This document shows, piece after piece, positions 33,001-41,252 of a DNA stretch of 64,000 bases. The stretch lies in NCBI GenBank assembly GCA_022563595.1, contig JADFNB010000008.1, positions 1 through 64,000 on the forward strand, written 5' to 3'. A program made the position numbers and the translations under genes. The first letter of the stretch is position 1, and every line of letters starts with the position of its first letter. Below the pieces are notes generated by a model. That model was not told where the DNA came from and searched no databases. It was given only the letters and a program-made list of their open reading frames with translations. The DNA comes from Gemmatimonadota bacterium. GTDB taxonomy: Bacteria; Gemmatimonadota; Gemmatimonadetes; Gemmatimonadales; GWC2-71-9.

Positions 33001-33203
33001 CCGCCGGTGCCGCCGAAGTAGTAGATATAGGGCTGGTCGGCGTGTCCGGCTACCGCGGTCGAGCGCCCGCCGCGATACGGGCCGATCATGCGCCACTCGA
33101 GCGCATTGTACAGGGTCGAGTCGTAGCCCTGCCCCTCCGCGGACCGGGGATGGAGAAGCGGAAACAGCGACACGAGAACAGAGATGAGCACCAGTCGGCG
33201 CAT
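30057..33203 (-). CDS. Large secreted VPS10-like (BNR/Asp-box) protein
   Basis: 1048 residues with a signal peptide (AEGQG). The first 750 residues form two propellers of Asp-box repeats (KTNDGGMTW, RSTDAGKTW, RSQDGGRTW, KSTDGGDTW, RSDDGGETW, RSVDGGKTY and so on), as in sortilin/VPS10 and xyloglucanase-type folds. After that comes a beta domain (GPRAVAGSYQARLTVGAWSQTQQFEI) and a C-terminal helical coil. Proteins of this type are often labelled glycosyl hydrolase without catalytic proof. A good AGGAGAGG site lies before the ATG at 33203. It is the paralogue of the protein at 34657-37815. Confidence 0.88.
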   Translation of the reverse strand: MRRLVLISVLVSLFPLLHPRSAEGQGYDSTLYNALEWRMIGPYRGGRSTAVAGHADQPYIYYFGGTGGGVWKTNDGGMTWFPTTDSTRMAGSIGAIAVAPSDPNVVYVGTGESPPRGNVSPGNGVYRSTDAGKTWTPIGLADAGQVGHIVVHPNDHDLVYVAVLGHIFGPNEQRGVFRSQDGGRTWERVLYRDENAGAIDLAMDPTNPRILYAALWQVRRYPWALESGGPGSGLFKSTDGGDTWTEITRNDGLPEGTIGKIGVTVSPANPDRVWAIVEADEGGVFRSDDGGETWTRVNSERRLRQRAWYYTHIFADPEDVETVYVLNTAFYRSVDGGKTYNSIRVPHGDNHALWIAPNDPARMINGNDGGANVSFNGGATWTRQDNQPTAQMYHAFATADFPYKVCGGQQDNSTICVPSRTSGFGIQTRTYDFGVGGCESGYVAQRPDDTDIFFAGCYGGQLERHDRATGQERSISVWPDNPMGWGAARLRERFQWTFPIIIPPHDPNVLYVTSQHVHRSTDEGQSWERISPDLTRNDTTKMGPSGGPITKDNTSVEYYGTVFTLAPSPNDSEVIWAGSDDGLIHVTRDGGESWTDVTPRSLPEWALISIIDVSPHNPGTAYVAATRYKQDDFAPYIYMTTDYGRSWRKIVRGIPDNHFIRSVREDLGRPGLLYAAGEFGVYVSFDAGEHWQSLQLNLPIVPIHGLILKDSDVIVATHGRSFWILDDITPLRALSEEIASAEAHLFVPRPTYRMGGGGFRFAVSGVGQNPPGGVMTFFHLREADEDAEITLEFLEADGDVIKTYSTKSEERNRQLELEAGMNRFVWDLRYADASRFDGMIMWGGTTRGPRAVAGSYQARLTVGAWSQTQQFEIRADPRVNATAADLREQFELLIRIRDRVTEANDAVTRIRQVREQIDGVVDRIDAAGDAVDATEADSVEALAKTIKEALGEIEREIYQTKNRSNQDPLNFPIRLNNKLAALTGVVQNGDFAPTEQAYAVFEELSGQLQIQLDRLADVMDNRVPEFNQRVGALDLPAIVLRRDENDGG

Positions 33204-33300
33204 TCGTTACCTCTCCTTAGTCAAGCAGCTGAGGTTGGGACGGCGAAGACTATCTCCGCGATCGCGACGGCGCCAGGGCAAGCGATACAGAGGTGACCCT

Positions 33301-34509
33301 CTATTTCAGCACCTCCCGCACCTCCCCCAGCGCCCACTCCAACGCCTCCTTCGCAACCGTCAGGGGCGGCGCAAACCGGATCACCTGTTCGTGGGTCTCC
33401 TTGCACAGGATGCCGCGGTGGGCGAGTGCCTCGCAGAACGGCCGTGCCGTGCCGCTCGACTGCTTGATCACCACGCCGATCATCAGGCCCTGGCCGCGTA
33501 CCTCTTCCACGTGCGGGGACCCAAGGGCGCGCAACTCGTCCATGAACCAGCTGCCGAGTTCCTGCGCACGCTTCTCAAGCCGCTCGTCCACGAGCACCTT
33601 GAGGGCGGCGCGCCCCACCGCGGCGCCCAAGGGGTTGCCCCCGAACGTCGATCCGTGATCACCGGGCGCGAACATGTCCATGACCGGCGCGTCCGCGAGC
33701 ATCACGGAGACGGGATACACCCCTCCGCCGAGCGCCTTGCCCAGCACGAGCACATCGGGATGTACGCCCTCCCACTCACAGGCGAACATCTTCCCCGTCC
33801 GCCCCAAGCCCGTCTGTATCTCATCGGCGACGAGCAGCACATTGTGCTCGCGGCATAGCTCGGCGGCCCCGGCCAGGTAGCCTTTGGGCGCGACGATGAC
33901 ACCGCCCTCGCCCTGGAGCGGCTCCACCATGAAGGCGGCTGTGTTGGGCGTGATCGCGCCGGCCAAGGCGTCGATGTCCCCGAACGGAACCACCACGAAG
34001 CCGGGCGTCAGCGGTCCGAAGTCCTCCCGATAGGACTCCTCGGTCGAGAAGGAGACAATAGTCGTCGTGCGGCCGTGAAAGTTGTTGGCGCACACGATGA
34101 TCTCCGCCCGGTCCGCAGGGATGCCCTTCACCCGGTAGCCCCAACGGCGCACGGCCTTTATGGCGGTCTCAACCGCCTCGGCACCCGTGTTCATCGGCAG
34201 GGCGCGCTCGTAGCCGGCCAACTCGCACACCTCGCGCAGGAACGGTCCCATCTGATCGTTGTGAAACGCCCGGGAGGTGAGTGTCAGGCGGTCGAGCTGC
34301 TTGCGCGCCGCCGCGATGATTGCGGGGTGGCGGTGCCCCTGGTTGAGGGCAGAATAGGCGGCGAGACAGTCGAGGTAGCGCTTGCCGTCGACGTCCCAGA
34401 CCCACTCCCCTTCCCCCCGCTCGAGCACAATCGGCAGGGGCAGATAGTTCCGCGCGCTGTACTGGTCGACCTCGCTCAACAAATCGACCGTCGTGGTTGG
34501 TGTGGTCAT
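33301..34509 (-). CDS. rocD: Ornithine aminotransferase
   Basis: 402 residues, a class III PLP-dependent aminotransferase. It converts ornithine and 2-oxoglutarate to glutamate-5-semialdehyde and glutamate. Diagnostic are SARNYLPLPIVLERGEG at the start, PMNTGAEAVETAIK, VCANNFHGRT, LQGEGGVIVAPKGYL, VADEIQTGLGRTGKMFA and the PLP-lysine region LGKALGGG. The ATG at 34509 has GGTGGAG six bases upstream; ATG 34512 is not an ATG in frame with a ribosome site. It stands alone between two VPS10-like genes, with a TATAAT box at 34556-34561. Confidence 0.93.
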   Translation of the reverse strand: MTTPTTTVDLLSEVDQYSARNYLPLPIVLERGEGEWVWDVDGKRYLDCLAAYSALNQGHRHPAIIAAARKQLDRLTLTSRAFHNDQMGPFLREVCELAGYERALPMNTGAEAVETAIKAVRRWGYRVKGIPADRAEIIVCANNFHGRTTTIVSFSTEESYREDFGPLTPGFVVVPFGDIDALAGAITPNTAAFMVEPLQGEGGVIVAPKGYLAGAAELCREHNVLLVADEIQTGLGRTGKMFACEWEGVHPDVLVLGKALGGGVYPVSVMLADAPVMDMFAPGDHGSTFGGNPLGAAVGRAALKVLVDERLEKRAQELGSWFMDELRALGSPHVEEVRGQGLMIGVVIKQSSGTARPFCEALAHRGILCKETHEQVIRFAPPLTVAKEALEWALGEVREVLK

Positions 34510-34555
34510 CAACGCTCCACCTACGTCACAGGTTAGAGAATCGGTGTAATAAATG

Positions 34556-34561
34556 ATTATA
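34556..34561 (-). promoter_or_regulatory. Perfect -10 box upstream of rocD
   Basis: On the minus strand TATAAT lies 47 bases before the rocD ATG in an A/T-rich stretch (34549-34566). At 17-base spacing the hexamer is CTGGAA, a poor -35. The 9-mer ATGATTATA here also occurs at the antitoxin promoter (28764-28772). Confidence 0.45.
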
Positions 34562-34656
34562 CATACGGCTGCATGTTTTTCCAGTCCGCGGCGGGCTGCG
34601 CTCCGCTACATCCCGGCTATCTTTGTAGCTCAAGAACCCGCTGGGAGCAATCTATC

Positions 34657-37600
34657 ATGCGCAGTCGCTCATCCGCACCCTACGTCAGCCACATTCTCGC
34701 AGCGTTTCTCTTGCTCGTCTCGAGCGCCACAGTCGCCGTAGGACAGGTCGATTCCGCCTTCCTGGCCGGCATGCAGGCCCGCAGCGTCGGTCCAGCCGGC
34801 ATGAGCGGACGCATCAGCGCGATCGATGCCGTTGCGAGCAACCCCAACGTCATCTATGTCGGTGCTGCCACGGGCGGGCTGTGGAAGAGCACCAACGGCG
34901 GGGTGCGCTGGCGCCCGGTGCTGGATGATTATCCCGCTCCGTCGATCGGCGCGGTGGCGATCTTCCAGGCCAGCCCCGACATAGTGTGGGTCGGCACGGG
35001 TGAGAAGGGACGTCGCAACAGCTCGGGCGTCGGCACCGGAGTCTACCGGACGTTGGACGGCGGCGAGACCTGGTCGCACGTCGGGCTCGAGGAAACGGGT
35101 GCCATCTCCGAGATCATCCTCCACCCCAGCGACCCGAACGTCGCGTACGTGGCGGCGCTGGGAAACACCTGGGGCGAGAACCCGCAGCGCGGCGTCTTCA
35201 GGACGAGCGACGGCGGCAAGACCTGGACGAACGTGCTCTACGTCGACGAACGGACGGGCGCGGCCGACCTGGTGATGGACCCCACGAACCCCAACAAGCT
35301 CTTCGCCGCCATGTGGGAGCACCGGCGCTGGCCGTGGTTCTTCCGGTCCGGCGGCCCCGGGAGCGGCCTCTATCTCACCTGGGACGGCGGCGACAGCTGG
35401 CAGCGGCTTGGGGAAGACGAGGGGCTCCCGACCGGCGAGCTGGGACGCATCGGTCTGGCCATCGCGCACAATCGTCCCGAGATCGTCTACGCATTGGTCG
35501 AGGCAAAACGCTCCGTGCTGCTGCGCTCGGACGACGGCGGCCGTTCGTGGACCACTGTAAACCGTGAGCGCGGCATTGCGTCGCGTCCGTTCTACTACGC
35601 TCAGATAGCGGTGGACCCCGAGAACGAGAACCGCGTCTACAACCTCCACGGCCGTGTCACCTTCAGCGAGGACGGTGGCAAGTCGTTCGAACGGCTCGTT
35701 CCCTTCCGCGTGCACCCGGACCACCACGCCTTCTGGATCAATCCGCAGGACGGGAACACGATCTACGATGGCAACGACGGCGGTGTGTACATATCGCGCG
35801 ATCGCGGTCGAACCTGGCGGTTCATGGAGAATCTCCCACTCGCGCAGTTCTACCACATCGACGTCGACATGGAGACGCCGTTCAACATCCTGGGAGGGCT
35901 TCAGGACAACGGCTCCTGGCGCGGTCCCAGCGCCGTTTGGGAAAACGCCGGAATCCGCAACTACCACTGGCAGGAGGTCGGGTTCGGCGACGGCTTTGCG
36001 ACCTTGGCCGATCCCACCGATGACCGGATCGGCTACGCGATGTCGCAGGGTGGCAACCTGATGCGGTGGAATCGGGAGACCGGCGAGCGCAAGTCCATTA
36101 GGCCCGCCCACCCCGACGGGATCTTCCTGCGGTTCAACTGGAACGCCGCGATCGCGATCGACCCGTTCGACCATGCCATCTATTACGGCAGCCAGTTCGT
36201 GCACCGGAGCACGAACCGGGGCGAGGGCTGGACGATAATCAGCCCCGATCTGACGACCAACGATCCCGAGAAGCAAGACCAGCGGGAGAGCGGCGGGCTC
36301 ACCTACGACGTTACGAACGCCGAGAACCACACGACGATCATCACCATCGCGCCGAGTCCGATCGAGCGCGGCGTCATCTGGGTGGGTACCGACGATGGCA
36401 ACGTGCAGGTCACGCGTGACGGCGGGCAGACCTGGACCAACGTGGCCGACCGTATCCGCGGGGTCCCGCGCGCCACGTGGGTGCCGCATATCGAGCCGTC
36501 GAAGTTCGACAGCGGAACCGCGTTCGTCATATTCGATGACCACAGGCGCGCGAACAACGCGCCCTACGCGTTCAAGACAACCAATTACGGGCGATCGTGG
36601 CAGAGCCTGGTTACGCCGCAGATCGAGGGGTTCGTCCACGTGATCGAGCAGGATCCCGTGGAACCCGATCTCCTGTACCTCGGCACGGAGTTCGGCATGT
36701 ACGTCTCTCTCGACGGCGGGGACTCGTGGCGGCTGTGGCGTGCCGGTCTGCCGCGCGTGCCGGTGCGCGCGCTGGTCGTACACCCGCGCGACCACGACCT
36801 CGTGATCGGAACGCACGGGCGGGCGGCATACGTACTGGACGACGTGCGGCCGCTGCGCGTGCTGGCGCGTGACCCGTCCGTGGCCGAGCGCTCCCTTCAT
36901 CTGTTTGAAATCCCGGCCGCCATCCAGTACCGGGTCAAGCAGGTCGACGGTTACCGGTTCGTGGGCGACGCCATGTTCAACGGCGAGAACCGGCGCTATG
37001 GCGCCCTGCTTACGTACATCGTGGACACGGACGGTGAGGACGACAGTGCGCGAGTGACGATCCAGGTGCTCGACGACACCGGTGGGACGATTCGGACGTT
37101 CCGCGGGCCGGCTCAGCCGGGGGTCAATCGGACCGCCTGGAACCTGCGGCGGGAGGGGGTGAGCGGACCGCGCGGTGAGAGCAGCCCACCACGCGGCTTC
37201 GGCGCGCCGTCCGGCCCGGACGTGCTGCCGGGCAGCTACACCATCCGTATCATCCACGACGCCGACACGGTTGCTCAGTCGGTGGAAGTATTAGCCGACC
37301 CGCGCTACACCCTGTCGATGACCGAGCGGCGCGCCAAACTGGATGCCTTGACGCGCGTCAACGACCGGCGGCGTGTCGCCGCCGAGGCGGTGAATCGGAT
37401 ACGGGATACGCGGCGTGGTGTGGAGCGGGTATTGGCCGCAGTGCGCGGCGAGCAGGACAGCACGCATGCCCCTATCAGGCACGCCGGCAAGCGGCTCAAC
37501 GATTCGCTCGACACGCTCGAGGAAGTATTCTGGGGACCGCAGGACCGACAGGGGATCTATCGTCCGCCCGAAGTAGTGTGGCGTATGCTCGGCTCCGTCT

Positions 37601-37815
37601 CCAGATCGATGGGCTCCTCATGGGACGCGCCCACCGAGGCCCAGATGCTCTATTTCCGGCAGGCGGAGCAACGTCTCGAGGAGGCACTGAGCACAATGCG
37701 ACGCATCTTCGAGGAACAGGTCACCGCGTTCCGGCGCCAGGTGGCAGAGGCCGAACTCGAAATTCTCCCGGAGATCGAGCCGGTGGAACTGAGTTGGAAG
37801 CCGGAGGGGAACTAG
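34657..37815 (+). CDS. Large secreted VPS10-like (BNR/Asp-box) protein
   Basis: 1052 residues with a signal peptide (residues 1-30, AVGQ). At least ten Asp-boxes are visible (KSTNGGVRW, TLDGGETW, TSDGGKTW, TWDGGDSW, SDDGGRSW, SEDGGKSF, TRDGGQTW, SLDGGDSW), forming tandem propellers, then a beta domain and an Arg-rich C-terminal helix. The product mirrors the protein on the other side of rocD in architecture and sequence, so a duplication is likely. The start at 34657 follows GGGAG; a longer frame to 34573 adds no signal peptide. Extracellular glycan or protein binding is inferred, and catalysis is unproven. Confidence 0.88.
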   Translation: MRSRSSAPYVSHILAAFLLLVSSATVAVGQVDSAFLAGMQARSVGPAGMSGRISAIDAVASNPNVIYVGAATGGLWKSTNGGVRWRPVLDDYPAPSIGAVAIFQASPDIVWVGTGEKGRRNSSGVGTGVYRTLDGGETWSHVGLEETGAISEIILHPSDPNVAYVAALGNTWGENPQRGVFRTSDGGKTWTNVLYVDERTGAADLVMDPTNPNKLFAAMWEHRRWPWFFRSGGPGSGLYLTWDGGDSWQRLGEDEGLPTGELGRIGLAIAHNRPEIVYALVEAKRSVLLRSDDGGRSWTTVNRERGIASRPFYYAQIAVDPENENRVYNLHGRVTFSEDGGKSFERLVPFRVHPDHHAFWINPQDGNTIYDGNDGGVYISRDRGRTWRFMENLPLAQFYHIDVDMETPFNILGGLQDNGSWRGPSAVWENAGIRNYHWQEVGFGDGFATLADPTDDRIGYAMSQGGNLMRWNRETGERKSIRPAHPDGIFLRFNWNAAIAIDPFDHAIYYGSQFVHRSTNRGEGWTIISPDLTTNDPEKQDQRESGGLTYDVTNAENHTTIITIAPSPIERGVIWVGTDDGNVQVTRDGGQTWTNVADRIRGVPRATWVPHIEPSKFDSGTAFVIFDDHRRANNAPYAFKTTNYGRSWQSLVTPQIEGFVHVIEQDPVEPDLLYLGTEFGMYVSLDGGDSWRLWRAGLPRVPVRALVVHPRDHDLVIGTHGRAAYVLDDVRPLRVLARDPSVAERSLHLFEIPAAIQYRVKQVDGYRFVGDAMFNGENRRYGALLTYIVDTDGEDDSARVTIQVLDDTGGTIRTFRGPAQPGVNRTAWNLRREGVSGPRGESSPPRGFGAPSGPDVLPGSYTIRIIHDADTVAQSVEVLADPRYTLSMTERRAKLDALTRVNDRRRVAAEAVNRIRDTRRGVERVLAAVRGEQDSTHAPIRHAGKRLNDSLDTLEEVFWGPQDRQGIYRPPEVVWRMLGSVSRSMGSSWDAPTEAQMLYFRQAEQRLEEALSTMRRIFEEQVTAFRRQVAEAELEILPEIEPVELSWKPEGN

Positions 37816-37823
37816 GCGATACG

Positions 37824-37885
37824 GATGGAAAGGTGGGAAGATGGTAGTCGTTCCATCTCTCCACGCTACCAACACTCTCCATCCC
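37824..37885. repeat. GATGGAA/TTCCATC-type intergenic repeat, copy D
   Basis: GGATGGAAAGGTGGGAAGATGG is followed by GTTCCATCTCTCC, inverted units between two convergent genes. The egtD coding sequence ends inside it (last residues GDGECW), so the C-terminus has been extended by the repeat. Confidence 0.6.
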
Positions 37886-38834
37886 CCTTACGGAATAGCA
37901 TCAGCGCGAACCAGCGGCGGTCGTCGGTCAGCGTGCGGATCAGCTCGAGTCCGAAGCAGGCCAAATACGCCTCGAGTTCGTCTATGGTGAACTTCCGGCT
38001 GATTTCGGTCATGATCCGTTCGCCCGCCTCGATCCGGAAGGTGCGGCCGAGCGGGGCAACGTGGAGATCCTGGGCCGTCTCGAAACGGGCCCCGATTTCG
38101 ATGCGCCGCCATTCGGCGTTCCACCGTGCGACGTGCTCGATCCGGTCGATGTCGAGGGCTGCACCGAGTTCCCGGTTCATGCGGACGAAGAGGTTCTTCG
38201 TGAAGCGCGCCGTGACGCCCGCCGCGTCATTGTACGCCGCCTCCAGCAAGTCGACATCTTTCATGAGATCTACACCGAGGAGCACGAAGCTCCCCAACGG
38301 CATCGCTGCGCATACCCTGCGCCAGAACGCCACGGACTCCGAGTGATCCATGTTGCCGATGGTGCTGCCCAGGAAGAGCAGCATCGTCGGCGCGAACTCC
38401 GCCAGCAGCGGGAATGCCTGCTCGTACTCACCGTGCACGCCCGCCACATTCACCGACGGGAAGGTTTCCTCGATACGATCTGCGGCGACGCGCAAGATCG
38501 ATGCGCTGACGTCGACCGGTACGTAGCGCACCGGACGTCCCGCCTCGGCGTAGGCGGCGAGTAGGTGATCCGTTTTCACGGCGCTGCCGGAACCGAGCTC
38601 GATCATGGTCACCGGACCGGTGATCTCTCGGATGGTCGCGGCGGAACGCGAGAGAATCGCCGCCTCGGTGCGCGTGAGGTAATACTCAGGAAGGTCGCAG
38701 ATCTGCTCGAAGAGCTCGCTTCCCTTGGCATCGTAGAGAAACCGTGCCGGGAGCCAGCGTGGCGTGTCACTGAGGCCCAGCGCGACCGCATTGGCGAAAT
38801 CGCGAATGGACGCGTTCGTGGTGGTCGGCGCCAT
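37866..38834 (-). CDS. egtD: L-histidine N-alpha-methyltransferase (ergothioneine)
   Basis: 322 residues, matching the 321-residue norm. It trimethylates histidine to hercynine with SAM, the first step of ergothioneine synthesis. Motifs: PRWLPARFLYDAKGSELFEQI, LPEYYLTRTEAAIL, IELGSGSAVKT (SAM binding), YVPVDVSASIL, LFLGSTIGN and LLGVDLMKD. No egtB lies beside it, though the two are usually neighbours, so the next enzyme must be elsewhere or absent. The final residues (GDGECW) are unusual and derive from the GATGGAA tract. Confidence 0.92.
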   Translation of the reverse strand: MAPTTTNASIRDFANAVALGLSDTPRWLPARFLYDAKGSELFEQICDLPEYYLTRTEAAILSRSAATIREITGPVTMIELGSGSAVKTDHLLAAYAEAGRPVRYVPVDVSASILRVAADRIEETFPSVNVAGVHGEYEQAFPLLAEFAPTMLLFLGSTIGNMDHSESVAFWRRVCAAMPLGSFVLLGVDLMKDVDLLEAAYNDAAGVTARFTKNLFVRMNRELGAALDIDRIEHVARWNAEWRRIEIGARFETAQDLHVAPLGRTFRIEAGERIMTEISRKFTIDELEAYLACFGLELIRTLTDDRRWFALMLFRKGDGECW

Positions 38835-38929
38835 GCAAAAAGCTATCCGCAGCCCAAACGTGCGGCAAGCACAAGGGTTCGTACTCCGGACTGCTCGAAG
38901 GTCGTCCGAGCGGGCGCCGGTGGTTCGGT

Positions 38930-40030
38930 CTAGCGTACGATTCGAGTATCCGGCACGAATACCGCCCAGGCGAACCAGAAATGGTTGCCGTGCTGCACCA
39001 CGTCGAGCTGCGTGCCGGCGAGCGGGCCGGCTACGGCGCGACCCAGTATGTCCCAGGTGCTCCCCGTCTCGGAGTCGCGGAACCTGCCGTCCCCGGCGGG
39101 CTGGAAGCTGAGACGGCGGCCGTTCACGTCGCGCCGAAATACGCCGGACGATCCGACGTCGCGGCCCTCGGCGATGCGGCGATCGTCGAGGGCGCTCGCC
39201 GTCCCCGGCGCCCAGAACACCACTATCGCCACACCCCCGACCTCGTCCTGTACCACACGCTTCTCTGCGAGCAGCGAGAACGGGAAGGCGACCGTCTCGC
39301 CGCCGAGTTCAACCGCTGCGACGCGCTCCTTGGCCGGCAACCGCTCGTCCGTGCGTCCTGAGAAGAAGCCGCGAATGGGGCTGGACTGTGGCCGATCGTA
39401 CCACACGTACGGGTTGTTGCCGTACGGTTTGGAGTGGCCGGTCTCGCGCGATAGGACCCGGCCGTCGGGATACGTCTCCTTGAAGGTCTTCCAGCTGATC
39501 AGCGGGGCGCTGATGAAGGTGAGTCGATGCCCCGCGAACTCTCCGACGATGCCCCGACCCGTGGCCTGCTGCCACCAGCTCTCCGTCTGGCGGTCGTACA
39601 TGACCAGATCGGAGTGCCGCAGACGTCCCGTCGTACCGAAATCGAGTACACGTCCTGCGTGGCGACGGTCGAAGGCGAGCGCCGTGTTACAGAGAGGGCA
39701 GAACGTGACGGTGACCGGTACCCCGCCCAGCTCGTCGTTCACGATCTCGTGCCAGATCAGTATCTGGATGGGGTACGCCTTCGCCTCGCCGTTCAGGACG
39801 ACCAAAACCACGGGCTCCCGATCCGCCAACCATCGGTCGGCTTGCCGTACGTTGACGAACCGCGGGCGATCGACGGCCGGGATGCCGTCTTTCGGGGGGC
39901 CGCCCGACACGATCTCGTCGAGCGGAACGGTGTGACGGGAAAAATCCGTCTTCCATTCCCGGCCGAACTGCGCCGCGACGGGGACGGGAACGAGAACGAG
40001 CGCGAGCAGTGTGAGGGCGGTATGTGTCAT
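38930..40030 (-). CDS. DUF3179-domain exported protein
   Basis: 366 residues with a signal peptide (PVAAQ). It contains the DUF3179 signature TFCPLCNTALAF with its CPLC pair (a likely metal or redox site), preceded by PIQILIWHEIVNDELG and followed by GRLRHSDLVMYDRQTESWW. The length fits the family. Function is unknown; its members are often periplasmic and associated with oxidative or copper stress in my recollection. The start ATG 40030 is chosen for the signal; an upstream frame to 40093 is low-complexity. Confidence 0.88.
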   Translation of the reverse strand: MTHTALTLLALVLVPVPVAAQFGREWKTDFSRHTVPLDEIVSGGPPKDGIPAVDRPRFVNVRQADRWLADREPVVLVVLNGEAKAYPIQILIWHEIVNDELGGVPVTVTFCPLCNTALAFDRRHAGRVLDFGTTGRLRHSDLVMYDRQTESWWQQATGRGIVGEFAGHRLTFISAPLISWKTFKETYPDGRVLSRETGHSKPYGNNPYVWYDRPQSSPIRGFFSGRTDERLPAKERVAAVELGGETVAFPFSLLAEKRVVQDEVGGVAIVVFWAPGTASALDDRRIAEGRDVGSSGVFRRDVNGRRLSFQPAGDGRFRDSETGSTWDILGRAVAGPLAGTQLDVVQHGNHFWFAWAVFVPDTRIVR

Positions 40031-40114
40031 ACCCGATAAACGGCACCGCTCCTCCACCGGTTCCCGTCTGGATTCGCGGCATGGAGCCGCCACTCTCAGC
40101 TGCCGATCACCGCG

Positions 40115-41233
40115 CTAGTCGACCACCCCCATAGCCACGGGTGCCGTCGGCCGGCGCAGGATCTTCCAGATGCCGACGCTCAGTATGGGTACGACGAACA
40201 CGGCCAAGAAGAGCCAGGTGAGCGTCCCGTATCCCTTGGCGATCAAGTCGATCAGCCCGAACCGCGAGAGCCCCGCCGCTACCAGCAGCAACGCCACACC
40301 CACCACCGGCCGCAGGAGCCGGGGCATGGCGTGGCCGCCCTCTTCGTAGACGCTCGCGATGCGTTCGTTCACCGCGTGAATCAACCCGGTCCCCGTTTCA
40401 ATGAGCGTTCCAAGGAGCACGATCTGGAAAATCACGTGAAAGGCCCGTGAACCGAGCAGCTCGAGGAGCGTATTTGCCGGCACGGGGCGGTCGAGTATCG
40501 CCGGGTATTGCGCCACCATGATCAGATAGAACAGCAGGCCCGGGATGATGGCGATCGGGCCGGCGAGCAGACCGGCGGTAACGGCGTCGCGACGCGACCG
40601 GGCGTGGCGCACCGTGAACAGCACGGCGGGGATCACCGCCAGGTTGTAACCGGCATAACGCACCCCGCCGAGAATCCAGTCGAGTCCCGGACGGTCGCCC
40701 GCGAGCGCCGTACCGATCTCACCGCCGAACCGCACGAAGGACCAGACGAAGAAGACGAGATACGTACCGTAGAGCACCACCGACCAGCCGGTCAACGCAT
40801 TCTCGATTGTGCTGCTCCCCCGAAAGACGAGGAACCCCACCGCCGCGGTCACGCCTATGACGCCCACCGCGTATGGAAGATCGAACGTCTCGCGCAACAT
40901 CGTTCCGGCGGCGGCGGCGATGACGGCCAGGACGATCGCGAGGAACGCGATGTAGCAGATCTCGAAAAGCACCCATCCCGGCCCGAGGAGCGTCTTGAAG
41001 AACCGGCGGTAGTCGTAGCTAGAGAAGACGCGCGCGAACTCGAAGCTGGCCGCGTTGACCACACTCCAGATCACCGTCGAGACGAGCAGCATCGCCAGCA
41101 GGCCGCCGAGCGGGCCGTGCGTGAGGAAGAATTCCGCGATCTCGCGGCCGGTCCCGTAGCCGCCAGCGATGACTACCGACTGGAACACCAGCCCGGGCAG
41201 GAGTATCCGCTTGAACCACTGCGCGTGCTTCAC
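40115..41233 (-). CDS. YkvI-like multi-pass membrane protein
   Basis: 372 residues with about ten hydrophobic helices, starting LLPGLVFQSVVIAGGYGTGREIAEFF. This matches the YkvI-type family, which shares the APC/LeuT-like transporter fold. A Na+-coupled uptake function is likely in principle, but the substrate is unknown. GTG start at 41233. The stop of the GH15 gene lies 19 bases upstream, so the gene may be expressed with GH15. Confidence 0.85.
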   Translation of the reverse strand: MKHAQWFKRILLPGLVFQSVVIAGGYGTGREIAEFFLTHGPLGGLLAMLLVSTVIWSVVNAASFEFARVFSSYDYRRFFKTLLGPGWVLFEICYIAFLAIVLAVIAAAAGTMLRETFDLPYAVGVIGVTAAVGFLVFRGSSTIENALTGWSVVLYGTYLVFFVWSFVRFGGEIGTALAGDRPGLDWILGGVRYAGYNLAVIPAVLFTVRHARSRRDAVTAGLLAGPIAIIPGLLFYLIMVAQYPAILDRPVPANTLLELLGSRAFHVIFQIVLLGTLIETGTGLIHAVNERIASVYEEGGHAMPRLLRPVVGVALLLVAAGLSRFGLIDLIAKGYGTLTWLFLAVFVVPILSVGIWKILRRPTAPVAMGVVD

Positions 41234-41252
41234 GCGCTAGGTGTCGGCCGGT

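Noticed and set aside
34669-37257. 862-residue frame antisense to the VPS10-like gene
   Set aside because: Low-complexity Arg/Pro/Gly content and lack of a signal or domain; it is the GC-driven shadow of the real gene.
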